Assembly: GCA_050014395.1 (NCBI GenBank)
Contig: JBEKDK010000003.1
Location: forward strand, 1-64,000
DNA from: DASPOJ01 sp050014395
GTDB lineage: Bacteria > Acidobacteriota > Terriglobia > Acidiferrales > UBA7541
Direction: 5' to 3'
DNA: 64,000 nucleotides
Shown: in pieces, positions 1 to 8,200 of the stretch
Layout: the number at the start of each line of letters is the position of its first letter
Numbering within the stretch: the stretch's first letter is position 1
Program-made: the position numbers and the translations under genes
Notes under the pieces: model-generated
The model's database searches: none
The model's input: the letters and a program-made list of their open reading frames with translations, nothing else
What the model was told of the DNA's origin: nothing

Positions 1-1079
1 TTCAATTGGTTCCACAGGCGCGTGCCGGGCAGCGGCGTCAGAAACAGTGTGTTGAGATTGTCTATTCCGTATTGGCTGGCCATCTGGGCGGTACGTTTGC
101 CGATGCCCGGTTCATCCACATCCAGGCCGATGATGAAGGATCCTACGACCAGTATTCTGTGGCGCTGGATGCGCCGCACGGAGGCGCGGAAGTCGCGGCC
201 CTGCTGCATGTTGAATTTCTTGCTGATTTCCTGAAGTCCTTCCGGCGATGGCGATTCAAAGCCGATGAAGACGCCGCGGCACCCGGCCTTCGCGGCCAGC
301 GACAGGAGTTCTTCGTCGTCGGCGAAATTGATGGTGGCTTGGGCCACCCATTCCTTTCGCAGCTTCGCCTGCGCCATGGCGCGGAACAAGTCCTTGGCGC
401 GGGCGATATGTTCAGGGCGCGTGCCGATCAGATTGTCGTCCACCACCAGAACACGTTTCTCGCGGATCAACTGAAATTCGCGGACGACATCCGCGATGGG
501 GCGCAGCCTGTAGCGAGAGCCGTTGAAGGTTGTGACGCTGCAAAAGGTGCAATTCAGCGGGCAGCCGCGTGTGGTTTGAATCGCTCCGAAGGCGTATCCG
601 CTGTTCAGCAAATCGTGGCGAGCTGCGGGGACATCTTCGATCTTGGCGAGCCCGCCGTCATACCGGGGCTTCAGATTCCACTGCTGAACATCCTCGAGGA
701 CCTGTTGCCAGACGCTCTCAGCTTCGCCCGTGACCACCGAGTCCACGCGCTCCATGGCTTCCTCGAGGCACATGGTGGCGTGAATGCCGCCCATGACGAC
801 GGGCACGCCGAGTCTCCGGAAGTAAGCGGCCACTTCATAGGCGCGATTCGCTTGGGAAGTGCAAGCGGTGATGCCCACCAGGTCCGGCCGCGGCATCGCT
901 GAGTAGTCCGGCACGCCGAGGTTCTCGTCCAAGATCGTGATTTTCCACTCGGGCGGGGTCAGTCCGGCGAGAACCATCAGGCCGAGGGGTTTCCAAACGC
1001 GGAAACGGTTCCAGCGGCTTTCCTTTACTTTGGTGATGACGACCAGCGGATTTGAAGGGTTGATCAGATAAAGTCGCAT
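1..1079 (-). CDS. B12-binding domain / radical SAM protein (3' end outside window)
   Basis: Reading leftward from an ATG at 1077-1079 gives an open frame of at least 359 codons that runs off the left edge, so the C-terminus is missing. The N-terminal half looks like the cobalamin-binding fold of B12-binding radical SAM proteins, with a GGIHATM motif followed by VVTGEAE. The middle carries the radical SAM cluster motif CPLNCTFC. Family members are iron-sulfur, SAM-dependent enzymes, often methylases that act on lipids or secondary metabolites; the substrate cannot be told here. The start has only a weak GAGTG upstream, so it is provisional. The plus-strand open frame over the same bases is a shadow. 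Two cobalamin riboswitches and cobO in this window fit a cell that uses B12. Confidence 0.85.
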   Translation of the reverse strand, partial: MRLYLINPSNPLVVITKVKESRWNRFRVWKPLGLMVLAGLTPPEWKITILDENLGVPDYSAMPRPDLVGITACTSQANRAYEVAAYFRRLGVPVVMGGIHATMCLEEAMERVDSVVTGEAESVWQQVLEDVQQWNLKPRYDGGLAKIEDVPAARHDLLNSGYAFGAIQTTRGCPLNCTFCSVTTFNGSRYRLRPIADVVREFQLIREKRVLVVDDNLIGTRPEHIARAKDLFRAMAQAKLRKEWVAQATINFADDEELLSLAAKAGCRGVFIGFESPSPEGLQEISKKFNMQQGRDFRASVRRIQRHRILVVGSFIIGLDVDEPGIGKRTAQMASQYGIDNLNTLFLTPLPGTRLWNQL

Positions 1080-1266
1080 TGCGTGTATTCACTCGTGGAC
1101 GCGGAAGAGTCTGGCTTCCATTCTTTCTGGCTTCCCCTTTCGTAAATGGATCTTGGTAATCCTTGACGACACACAACCAGTCTTCACTTTATACCACGCT
1201 GTGGCGTGCAATTTGCGGCGAGTCGAATAATCGGAAACTGACTAGATACCGCGGTGTGGCGGCGGA

Positions 1267-2667
1267 TTAACGCGAGCTTTTGCGCGGCGTCGGCGATGAA
1301 TCGCGGGCGGCGTGGAGATTGGCCCAGCCGCGGCGGTAATCCTCGACGAGGTAGAGCGAGCCGGTGGCGAAGACGGCGTCGTCGGGCGCGGCGCGGCGGA
1401 TGGCGCGCTCGAGGGCTGCGGCGGGATCGGGGACAATTTCGATGCTGCTGGCGTGATGCGCGGTCATCGAGGCGAGGACAGAAGCTGAGAGAGCGCGGGG
1501 CTGGTGCGGCTCAGTAAGGATCACTGTGGCGGCGCGGGGGAAGAGCAGGCCGCAGATTTCGTCGACGGGTTTATCGCGCAGCGCGCCGTAGACCAAGTGA
1601 ATCGGCACGCCGGCGAAGTGCGCGTCCCAGAAGGCTACGAGTTCGCGGGCCCCGGCGGGATTGTGCGCGCCGTCGAGATACACGGCGGGGCGATCGCCGA
1701 TGCGTTCGAGGCGGCCGGGCCATCGGACATTGGCGATGCCGCGGGCGATCGCGTCGTCGTCGATTTTGTGGCCGCGCTCGGCGAGCAGGCGCGCGGCGGC
1801 GAGCGCGGCGAGGGCGTTGCGCTGCTGGAAGCGGCCGGGGAGGGGGAGGGACAGCTCGATCGCGCGACCGGAGAGTTTTTCGATGGCTTCGAAGCGTGTT
1901 CTGCCCGGGGATTCTCCACTGCCGAGTTGTTTCACGTGGAACAACTCATCGATTTCGATTAGGCGCGCGCGCTGCGTTTCGGCGCGGGCGCGAATCACGG
2001 TGCGCGCGACGGGGTCTTCCGCGGCGCTCACCACCCACGCGCCGGGCTTGATGATGCCGGCTTTTTCCGCCGCGATTTCCTGGATGGAATGGCCGAGATA
2101 ATTTTCGTGGTCGAATGCGATTTGCGTGATCACGGCGATTTCGGGCTCGATGACGTTGGTGGCGTCCAGGCGGCCGCCCATGCCGACCTCGAAGACGGCG
2201 AACTCGACGCGCTCGCGGGCGAATTCATCGAAGGCCATAGCGGTGACGCACTCGAAGAATGTGGGATGGGCGGCGAGTGTGCCGCTGGCGAGGAGTTCCT
2301 CGATCGCGCGGCGAATGCGCGCCAGGGCCGCGGCGAAATCGTCGTCGGAGATTTCGCCGCCGGCGATGCGAATGCGTTCATTGATGCGCGCGAGGTGTGG
2401 CGAAGTGTAAAGCCCCGCGCGCAATCCGGCGGACGCGAGGATCGAAGCGAGCATCGCTGCGGTTGAGCCTTTGCCATTCGTGCCGGCGATGTGCATGGAA
2501 TGATATTTGCGCTCGGGATGGCCCAGGCGTTCGGTGAGGGCGCGAATATTTTCAAGGCCGAATTTCGTGGCGCGCGCCTGTTGCGGCGAAGCCAGCTCTC
2601 GGCCGAGAGAGAGCAAGAATCGGACAGCGTCGTCGTAATTGGTAAGACGCGTCGTGGGAGGAGTCAT
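1267..2667 (-). CDS. folC: Bifunctional folylpolyglutamate synthase / dihydrofolate synthase
   Basis: A 466-residue Mur-ligase-family protein that adds glutamate to dihydropteroate and to reduced folates, using ATP in the cytoplasm. The family P-loop is clear at about residues 60-68 (AGTNGKGST). It is followed by the TSPHL motif, the FEVGMGGRLDATN block and the FDHENYLG segment that binds metal and the second substrate. The C-terminal ligase domain includes YLDGAHNPAG. Length is slightly above the usual 420-440. It is the last gene of a three-gene minus-strand run, cobO-accD-folC, 24 bases after accD; accD-folC adjacency is common in bacteria. Confidence 0.96.
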   Translation of the reverse strand: MTPPTTRLTNYDDAVRFLLSLGRELASPQQARATKFGLENIRALTERLGHPERKYHSMHIAGTNGKGSTAAMLASILASAGLRAGLYTSPHLARINERIRIAGGEISDDDFAAALARIRRAIEELLASGTLAAHPTFFECVTAMAFDEFARERVEFAVFEVGMGGRLDATNVIEPEIAVITQIAFDHENYLGHSIQEIAAEKAGIIKPGAWVVSAAEDPVARTVIRARAETQRARLIEIDELFHVKQLGSGESPGRTRFEAIEKLSGRAIELSLPLPGRFQQRNALAALAAARLLAERGHKIDDDAIARGIANVRWPGRLERIGDRPAVYLDGAHNPAGARELVAFWDAHFAGVPIHLVYGALRDKPVDEICGLLFPRAATVILTEPHQPRALSASVLASMTAHHASSIEIVPDPAAALERAIRRAAPDDAVFATGSLYLVEDYRRGWANLHAARDSSPTPRKSSR

Positions 2668-2691
2668 GAGGGAAAACCCACGCGCGGCGCG

Positions 2692-3540
2692 CTAGGCGAG
2701 GAAGAAATCGAGCGCGGAACCGATGTAAGCCTTCATGTCCTTGCGATGGACGACGGCATCAAGAAACCCGTGCTGCAGCAGGAATTCGGAGCGCTGGAAA
2801 CCTTCGGGCAATTTTTGGTGGATGGTTTGCTCGATCACGCGCGGGCCGGCGAAGCCGATCAGCGCGCCGGGCTCCGCGATGTTCAGATCGCCCAGCATGG
2901 CGTAGCTGGCGGTGACGCCGCCGGTGGTGGGATCGGTGAGCACGGAAATAAACGGAAGGCGCGCTTCATCCAGGCGCGCGAGCGCCGCGGAAACTTTGGC
3001 GAGCTGCAACAGGCTGATGGTGCCCTCCATCATGCGCGCGCCGCCGGAGCAGGAAATGACCACCAAGGGCAGGCGGCGCTCGATGGCCAACTCGATGGCG
3101 CGCGTCACTTTTTCGCCGACGACGGCGCCCATCGAGCCGCCGATGAAGCCGAACTCCATCGAGCAAACAATCACGCTGCGGCCGTTGAGCAGGCCCTCGG
3201 CCGTGACGATGGCGTCTGCCATGCCGAGATCGCGCTGGGCCTTGCGCAAACGCGCGGCGTAGGGGCGCGTGTCCGTGAATTGCAGCGGATCGCTGGAAGC
3301 CAGCCCGGCGTCGTGCTCGACCCAGTGTCCGTCGAGAAGCAGCTCGAGGCGTTTTTTCGAGTTGACGCGGAAATGGTGCTGGCACTTGGGGCAGACGAAG
3401 GCGTTGGCTTCGAGATCTTTTTTCCACACGATCGCGCGGCAATTGGAGCACTTCGTCCACAGACCTTCGGTCTTCACCGTCCGCTCGTTGGGCGGGGTCG
3501 GATGGTCGACCGATTTTTTTTCGCGCTTGAACCAGGCCAC
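2692..3540 (-). CDS. accD: Acetyl-CoA carboxylase carboxyltransferase subunit beta
   Basis: A 282-residue beta subunit of the carboxyltransferase that moves CO2 from carboxybiotin to acetyl-CoA, the first step of fatty acid synthesis. The N-terminal zinc ribbon is intact: CSNC at about residues 32-35 and CPKC about 20 residues later. A crotonase-like domain follows, with the oxyanion-hole segment SCSGGARMMEG and the GGVTASYAMLGD block. It lies between cobO (21 bases upstream) and folC (24 bases downstream) and is probably cotranscribed with them. Its partner accA is not in the window. Confidence 0.97.
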   Translation of the reverse strand: MAWFKREKKSVDHPTPPNERTVKTEGLWTKCSNCRAIVWKKDLEANAFVCPKCQHHFRVNSKKRLELLLDGHWVEHDAGLASSDPLQFTDTRPYAARLRKAQRDLGMADAIVTAEGLLNGRSVIVCSMEFGFIGGSMGAVVGEKVTRAIELAIERRLPLVVISCSGGARMMEGTISLLQLAKVSAALARLDEARLPFISVLTDPTTGGVTASYAMLGDLNIAEPGALIGFAGPRVIEQTIHQKLPEGFQRSEFLLQHGFLDAVVHRKDMKAYIGSALDFFLA

Positions 3541-3561
3541 CTGGAATCTCCGTTCTACTAC

Positions 3562-4098
3562 CTAGTAGTCGATACCGCGCTGCGCCAGCAGGCCCTTGGT
3601 GTACGGATGCTTGATCTCGCGCATCTCCGTCATCAGGTCCGCAAGTTCCACCAGTTTGGGGTGAGCGTTGCGGCCGGTGCAAATCACGTGCACGCGTTGG
3701 GGGCGCGCCGCAAGGGCAGCGACCACTTTCTCTACATCGAGCATCTTGTAGCTAATCACGTAATTGATCTCATCCAGCACGACCAAATCGTACCGCCCGC
3801 TTTCGATTTGCGCGCGGCCGAATTCCCAGGCCTGCTCGCACAGGCGCACGTCTTCCGGGTCTTGCTGGCCCTGGCCTAGCTTGACGAAGCCGCGGCCCAT
3901 CGGCCGAATCTCGAAACGCCCCTCGCCTAGCATTTCCGCGGCGTCCAGCTCGCCGTAATGCCACGAGCCTTTGATGAACTGTACCATCAGCACGCGGAGA
4001 CCCTGACCCACGGCGCGGAACGCGGTGCCTAAGGCGCAAGTGGTCTTGCCCTTGCCCGGGCCGGTGTAGACGATCAGGAGTCCCTTGTCGTCGGGCAT
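3562..4098 (-). CDS. cobO: Cob(I)yrinic acid a,c-diamide / cobalamin adenosyltransferase (CobO/BtuR type)
   Basis: A 178-residue P-loop enzyme that transfers the adenosyl group of ATP to the cobalt of reduced corrinoids, giving the coenzyme form. The Walker A motif GPGKGKTT sits right after the start, QFIKGSWHYGE follows, and VVLDEINY is the Walker B strand. I chose the ATG at 4098 rather than 4179 because family members begin about ten residues before the P-loop, and the 27 extra upstream residues are Pro/Arg-rich with no similarity. It heads the cobO-accD-folC run. Together with the B12 uptake genes at 19-24 kb it supports corrinoid salvage. Confidence 0.93.
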   Translation of the reverse strand: MPDDKGLLIVYTGPGKGKTTCALGTAFRAVGQGLRVLMVQFIKGSWHYGELDAAEMLGEGRFEIRPMGRGFVKLGQGQQDPEDVRLCEQAWEFGRAQIESGRYDLVVLDEINYVISYKMLDVEKVVAALAARPQRVHVICTGRNAHPKLVELADLMTEMREIKHPYTKGLLAQRGIDY

Positions 4099-4319
4099 GG
4101 GGATTTTGCCATCAAGCGGCCACGCTCTGCGGCGCGGAGGCGGAAGCCAGCAGCATACCACGGGGCGGGGCCGGGCCACACGGCAGCGGCGGGGCGGTAG
4201 CGCCTCAGTTTGAGTTTCAGCTTCCCACTAGTTGGAGCGGTCTGAAATGGCATGACCATGACAATGCAAATGGCGGAAGCCCGCTCGGTACCGATAAGCG
4301 GTGCGGCCGCTGGAGACAA

Positions 4320-4348
4320 TTGCGCGTTCGCGCAGGCTTTCCTAGACT
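4320..4348 (+). promoter_or_regulatory. Putative sigma-70-type promoter of the GT-C membrane protein gene
   Basis: TTGCGC at 4320-4325 and TAGACT at 4343-4348 are 17 bases apart. The -10 box ends seven bases before the ATG at 4356, so a transcript would have almost no leader. This was found by eye; there is no experimental support. Confidence 0.4.
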
Positions 4349-4355
4349 GGAAAAC

Positions 4356-5690
4356 ATGCGATGGCACAATGGCGTTTCGAGTCACGGCGCGCTGAGCCGT
4401 TTTTGCCGGTCGCTTTCCGTAACACAGCTCGCGATTATCATTTTCATTCTGGGTGCTTCGATTTACGCGCTTTCGCCGCAGGGCAGACCCGCGTTCTACG
4501 ATCTGACGCACGGCGGCGAAATGACGCGCGTTGCATTGAGCCTCGCGCAACGCGGAACCTATGCCGATCCCTACCAGGCGCTGCCAACCGGGCCAACCGC
4601 ACATACGGCGCCGGCCTATGTGTTTCTTTATGCGCTGATCATGAAGTTGTTTGGGATAGGCGCGGCCGGCGCGATCACACTGTGGCTTCTGAATATCGGT
4701 TTCCTCGCGCTGCAGTTGGCGTTGCTGCCCGTCCTGTCCAAGCGGCTCGGACTTGGTGTTTTGCCGGGCGTCCTGGCCGCCGCGTTTGGAATCGTCTTTC
4801 AACCATATCGCGTGCTTCCCGAATGGGAGTCGCTGTTCACCGGCGCTCTGATGGTTTCTCTAGCAGCGCTCACGCTGCCGTACTTCGACGCGCCGCGTGA
4901 ATGGCAGCGCTCGGCGCTCCTCGGATTCTTTTGGGGCATCGCGATATTGGCAAATCCGGAGTGCGTACTGTTGCTCTGTGCGTGGCTGATCGTCGCCGTG
5001 CTTGGATACGCACCAGAGCGATTGATGCGGGCGCGCCAGGCGATGGCGGTGATCGTCTTGGGAGCGGCGGTGGCGTGCCTGCCATGGTTCATTCGGAATT
5101 ACGAACGGTTCGATGCGATATTTTTTGTGCGCGATAATTTTGGGCTCGAGCTTTCCACATCGAACAATTCGTGCGCCCAGCCGACGTTGCACGGAAACCT
5201 GGAGGCCGGTTGCCATCAGATGACGCATCCCAATGCCAATCAGGCTGTGGCCGGGAAAGTATTCGATGAGGGGGAGATTCGGTTCAATCGAGAAGAATTG
5301 CGCCAAGCTCTGGTTTGGATTTCATCGAATCCTCGCGCATTCGCGTCCCTGACACGCCGGCGTTTTCTGAAGTTTTGGTTTCCTTACCTCAACAGTCTTC
5401 GCTACGCAATTCCTGGAGGCATTCTCACGATTGTTTCCTTCGCGGGGCTCGCGCTTATGTTCCGGAAGAATCGCCGCGCCGCTTGGTTGTTCGCTTCGAC
5501 GTTGCTGCTCTATCCGTTCGTTCATTACTTCGTGCAATTTGAGGCGCGCTACCGGTATCCCGTGTTCTGGGCCACGTTTCTGCCCGCCGCTTATGCGATT
5601 CTCGAGCTCATTTATTGGTGGCGGAGAACATATCGGCCGGATGTGAGCGTCGTTGAACACCATCGCGAGATGGCTCCCGCTGTGAGGTAA
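4356..5690 (+). CDS. Polytopic membrane protein, GT-C (GT39/ArnT-like) glycosyltransferase family candidate
   Basis: A 444-residue protein with about ten hydrophobic segments. The layout is that of lipid-phosphate-sugar-dependent glycosyltransferases: a first membrane segment, then a long polar loop (FYDLTHGGEMTRVALSLAQ) where the family places its catalytic acidic residue, then multiple membrane spans and a mostly soluble C-terminal stretch. It resembles the tandem proteins at 30.4-33.4 kb in general architecture. The ATG at 4356 was chosen because a promoter-like pair sits just upstream and the residues before it are not family-like. Donor and acceptor are unknown. It stands alone, transcribed away from cobO. 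Confidence 0.65.
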   Translation: MRWHNGVSSHGALSRFCRSLSVTQLAIIIFILGASIYALSPQGRPAFYDLTHGGEMTRVALSLAQRGTYADPYQALPTGPTAHTAPAYVFLYALIMKLFGIGAAGAITLWLLNIGFLALQLALLPVLSKRLGLGVLPGVLAAAFGIVFQPYRVLPEWESLFTGALMVSLAALTLPYFDAPREWQRSALLGFFWGIAILANPECVLLLCAWLIVAVLGYAPERLMRARQAMAVIVLGAAVACLPWFIRNYERFDAIFFVRDNFGLELSTSNNSCAQPTLHGNLEAGCHQMTHPNANQAVAGKVFDEGEIRFNREELRQALVWISSNPRAFASLTRRRFLKFWFPYLNSLRYAIPGGILTIVSFAGLALMFRKNRRAAWLFASTLLLYPFVHYFVQFEARYRYPVFWATFLPAAYAILELIYWWRRTYRPDVSVVEHHREMAPAVR

Positions 5691-6093
5691 GACGACGATG
5701 CTGCGTAAGCGGCAGCTCGAAGTCCGCGTGATGTTTAGGCCGCAAGCTTCCAGGATAGGCGGGGCCGGCCACACGGTGACCACGAATCTAGAGCCGCAAA
5801 CAATTCTGTAGGGGCTTTTTTCGAGCGCAAAACACCGCTGTGTACGAGTCAACAAACTGGCAAAGTACCGTTACTACGTACTATTACTTTTCTTCGGCAT
5901 CGCAGTTTCAACGTGGGAAAACAAAAGGAACGCTGTGGCAAATCGCGGAATTCAGTTTCCCGTGCTCGTTCGGCGTCACGCCCGTAAGTCCATTGTTTGC
6001 AGCACATTGAGATCGGCACGGGCCGTGCGTATTAAAGCTGCGAAGGCTGAGGAGAACCGTCTTACGCCGACGGCGGCGAGGAGGATTTGGAAG
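5691..6093. other. Intergenic stretch without a recognised gene
   Basis: About 400 bases between the GT-C membrane protein and the PEP-CTERM gene. The only long open frame is the in-frame upstream extension of the next gene, which has no signal peptide or family features. I see no RNA gene, terminator hairpin or repeat. The last bases hold the strong ribosome binding site GAGGAGG at 6078-6084. Confidence 0.5.
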
Positions 6094-6648
6094 ATGCGAA
6101 AGCTTTTCGGAATCATTGGCATAGTACTCTTTTTTGCGATCGGAGTGACGGTCGCCCGCGCGGATACGACATCCACGATCGATTTCACCGCGACGTATGG
6201 CCAGGCGCCAGCGTCGGGCGTGATCGACTGCGATTCCGCAGGGTGCCCCAACTCCATCACCGCAACTGTCCAGTGGGAAGGGCTTACTTTTGATTTTTCG
6301 GACGCGGCGCTCACGAGCGGTCTCCAGGCCAACATTTCGTCCATCTACCCCAATTGCAGCGCGCCCGACCCTTCCTCGGCGCTCGCCTATCAGACGCTGG
6401 ACTCGTGCTCCGGCGTCGATGGTTGGGATACGTATGACAACGCTGGAACGTGGATCCTCTCGCTCGATTCCGGCACGCCCGGGAATTTCGCCGAAGCGAA
6501 CGGAGTCGGCACGGCGAACGAAGACGCTGTTGCGTCGGGCGGTTCATTTGTCGATCCCGTACCCACGCCAGAGCCGGGCTCAGGTGCTCTGATGCTGGCC
6601 GGGCTGGCATTCATGGGATTGATGATCGCGCGCAAGCGCATCGCTTAG
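6094..6648 (+). CDS. Exported PEP-CTERM sorting-signal protein
   Basis: A 184-residue protein with a signal peptide (MRKLFGIIGIV... ending near ARA at about residue 24), a Ser/Thr/Asp-rich body with several Cys, and a C-terminal PEP-CTERM tripartite signal: TPEPGSG, a hydrophobic segment (ALMLAGLAFMGLMI) and a basic tail ARKRIA. Such tails are recognised by exosortase (EpsH/XrtA-type) systems that anchor or release surface proteins tied to exopolysaccharide. The start follows GAGGAGG at 6078-6084. No exosortase is in the window. The body matches no domain I recognise. A strong terminator follows at 6738-6770. Confidence 0.85.
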   Translation: MRKLFGIIGIVLFFAIGVTVARADTTSTIDFTATYGQAPASGVIDCDSAGCPNSITATVQWEGLTFDFSDAALTSGLQANISSIYPNCSAPDPSSALAYQTLDSCSGVDGWDTYDNAGTWILSLDSGTPGNFAEANGVGTANEDAVASGGSFVDPVPTPEPGSGALMLAGLAFMGLMIARKRIA

Positions 6649-6737
6649 GGCCACCGTCCGGGGGCCTGAGAGCGCGGTCTATTCTCGCTGTGAACAACCG
6701 AAACACCGCCCACGGCTTCGACTACGAAGATATGCTG

Positions 6738-6770
6738 AATGCGGCGCGGGATCTTCTCCCGCGCCGCATT
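6738..6770 (+). terminator. Strong inverted repeat, probable intrinsic terminator after the PEP-CTERM gene
   Basis: A perfect 14-bp stem (6738-6751 pairs with 6757-6770), GC-rich with a five-base TCTTC loop and AAT/ATT ends, followed by TTG and a weak T stretch. It sits 90 bases after the stop codon of the PEP-CTERM gene and before the CADD-like gene. The rest of the 6649-7010 gap shows nothing coding. Confidence 0.75.
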
Positions 6771-7010
6771 TTGCGTTTCAGGCTGACGGTACCTTTCCAG
6801 CGGCGCCTCAACCTGACCGTCGCGCACCCTCCACACCTGTTCGATACTCCCGCATTCGAGAAAACTGAATCCGGTTACCGATAAGCCCTGCCGATCGGAA
6901 ACCGATTCGTGACTCACTGGACTGGGCGCTGCGCCGGGCGCTACACTGAAGACACGCGAGACGCCACACGGAATAAGAGAGTGTCAGGCTGTCATGAGGA
7001 GGGCCAATCC

Positions 7011-7709
7011 ATGCCACACACAAAATTTTGGAAAGAACTTGAGCGGCGCACCGAGAAGTACCACCTGCTCTGCCACCCGTTTTATAAGGCGTGGGCCGCG
7101 GGGGAATTGACGCGCGAAGACCTGCGGGAATACGCGCGCGACTATTATCACCACGTGGCGGCGTTCCCCGAGTATCTCGAAGCGCTGGCCGGGCGTTTAC
7201 CTGACGGGGAACTGCGCACGGCCGTGCTTGAAAATAGGGCCGACGAATTGGGAATGGACGCAGCAGGCGGACGTCCGCACCACGCGATTTGGCTGGAATT
7301 TGCGCGCGCGATGGGCGCGGAACCCACCGAAGTGGTCACAAGCCGCCCGCTTCCTGAAGTGCTGGATTTGATCGACACGTTCGATATCGTGTCGCGGACG
7401 GGCCGGCCGGCGGAAGTTCTCGGCGCGTTCTATGCGTACGAATCGCAAGTGCCGGAGATCGCCGTCGAAAAAGCACGCGGATTGCGCCAGAAGTATGGCG
7501 CCGATGAAGCGGCCTGCGAGTATTTTACTTTGCACGCGACGGCGGACGTGTACCACAGCCAAGTGTGGCACGATCATCTGGAGCGCTTGATTGCAGCGCA
7601 TCCCGACCAGGAGCAGCCGGCGCTGGACGCAGCAGAGAAGGCCGCGCACGCGTTGTGGCGGGCGTTGGACGGCATCGAAGCGCGCCGGCACGCGCCCGTG
7701 GCTTCGTAG
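7011..7709 (+). CDS. CADD-like TenA/PqqC-fold protein, possible self-sacrificing p-aminobenzoate synthase
   Basis: A 232-residue all-helical protein of the TenA/PqqC heme-oxygenase-like fold, closest in pattern to chlamydial CADD. CADD is a dimetal oxygenase that makes p-aminobenzoate for folate from one of its own tyrosines. The expected positions can be lined up: Tyr25 in HPFYKAW, Tyr41/45/46 in YARDYY, Glu79, His90 or His91, Tyr143-Glu144 in YAYESQ, Lys154 in EKARGL, and His175, Asp179 and His182 in the late metal motif. The ATG at 7011 follows GAGGAGGG at 6996-7003. Family membership is fairly sure; the chemistry is inferred. folC lies 4 kb away but not in the same operon. Confidence 0.82.
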   Translation: MPHTKFWKELERRTEKYHLLCHPFYKAWAAGELTREDLREYARDYYHHVAAFPEYLEALAGRLPDGELRTAVLENRADELGMDAAGGRPHHAIWLEFARAMGAEPTEVVTSRPLPEVLDLIDTFDIVSRTGRPAEVLGAFYAYESQVPEIAVEKARGLRQKYGADEAACEYFTLHATADVYHSQVWHDHLERLIAAHPDQEQPALDAAEKAAHALWRALDGIEARRHAPVAS

Positions 7710-7757
7710 CCCAAATATTTTTCAGCAACGCCGCGTGATTGCTCGGGCCGCCAGGGC

Positions 7758-8189
7758 TCACTTCGGATAGGGATGGCCCGAGAGGATCGTGAACGCGCGA
7801 TAAAGCTGCTCGGCGAGCACGGCGCGAGCCAGCTCGTGCGAGAGCGTCAGCGCGGAAAGCGAAATCTTCATTCCCGCGCGGCGCCGCCACGCTTCCGGAA
7901 AACCTTCGGCCGCACCGCACAGAAAAACCAACTCCCGCACGCCGCCGTCTCGCGCTTCCCGCAACCATCCGGCAAATCGTTCGGAGCTTAGCGTGCGCCC
8001 GCCGGCGTCCAGCAGCACGACGGTTGCGCCCGGCCCGGGTTCGGCGCGGCGCATGGCAGGCGCGGAATTTTCACGCAGCTCGATCCAATCCACTTCAGCG
8101 TAGCGGCGAATGCGCGCCACATAGTCTTCCACGAGGGCGCGGATTTCGGGGCGCCGCGTTTTGCCGAGCATCACCAGGCGAATGCGCAT
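7758..8189 (-). CDS. rlmH: 23S rRNA (pseudouridine1915-N3)-methyltransferase
   Basis: A 143-residue SPOUT-fold methyltransferase that methylates pseudouridine 1915 in helix 69 of 23S rRNA in the assembled ribosome, using SAM. The whole family pattern is present: MRIRLVMLGK at the start, VVLLDAGGRTLSSE, LVFLCGAAEGF (the SAM-binding knot) and the C-terminal LSHELARAVLAEQLYRA with HPYPK. It is the last gene of the obgE-nadD-rsfS-(sigma-54 activator)-rlmH operon, 11 bases after its predecessor. rsfS-rlmH proximity is widespread in bacteria; here one regulatory gene separates them. Confidence 0.96.
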   Translation of the reverse strand: MRIRLVMLGKTRRPEIRALVEDYVARIRRYAEVDWIELRENSAPAMRRAEPGPGATVVLLDAGGRTLSSERFAGWLREARDGGVRELVFLCGAAEGFPEAWRRRAGMKISLSALTLSHELARAVLAEQLYRAFTILSGHPYPK

Positions 8190-8200
8190 GGCGGATTGGC

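Noticed and set aside
6..902. 298-codon plus-strand open frame at the left edge
   Set aside because: The minus strand encodes the CPLNCTFC radical SAM motif and the GGIHATM B12-domain motif over the same bases.
2491..3879. 462-codon plus-strand open frame across folC, accD and cobO
   Set aside because: It spans three conserved minus-strand genes and their gaps; no domain is recognisable.
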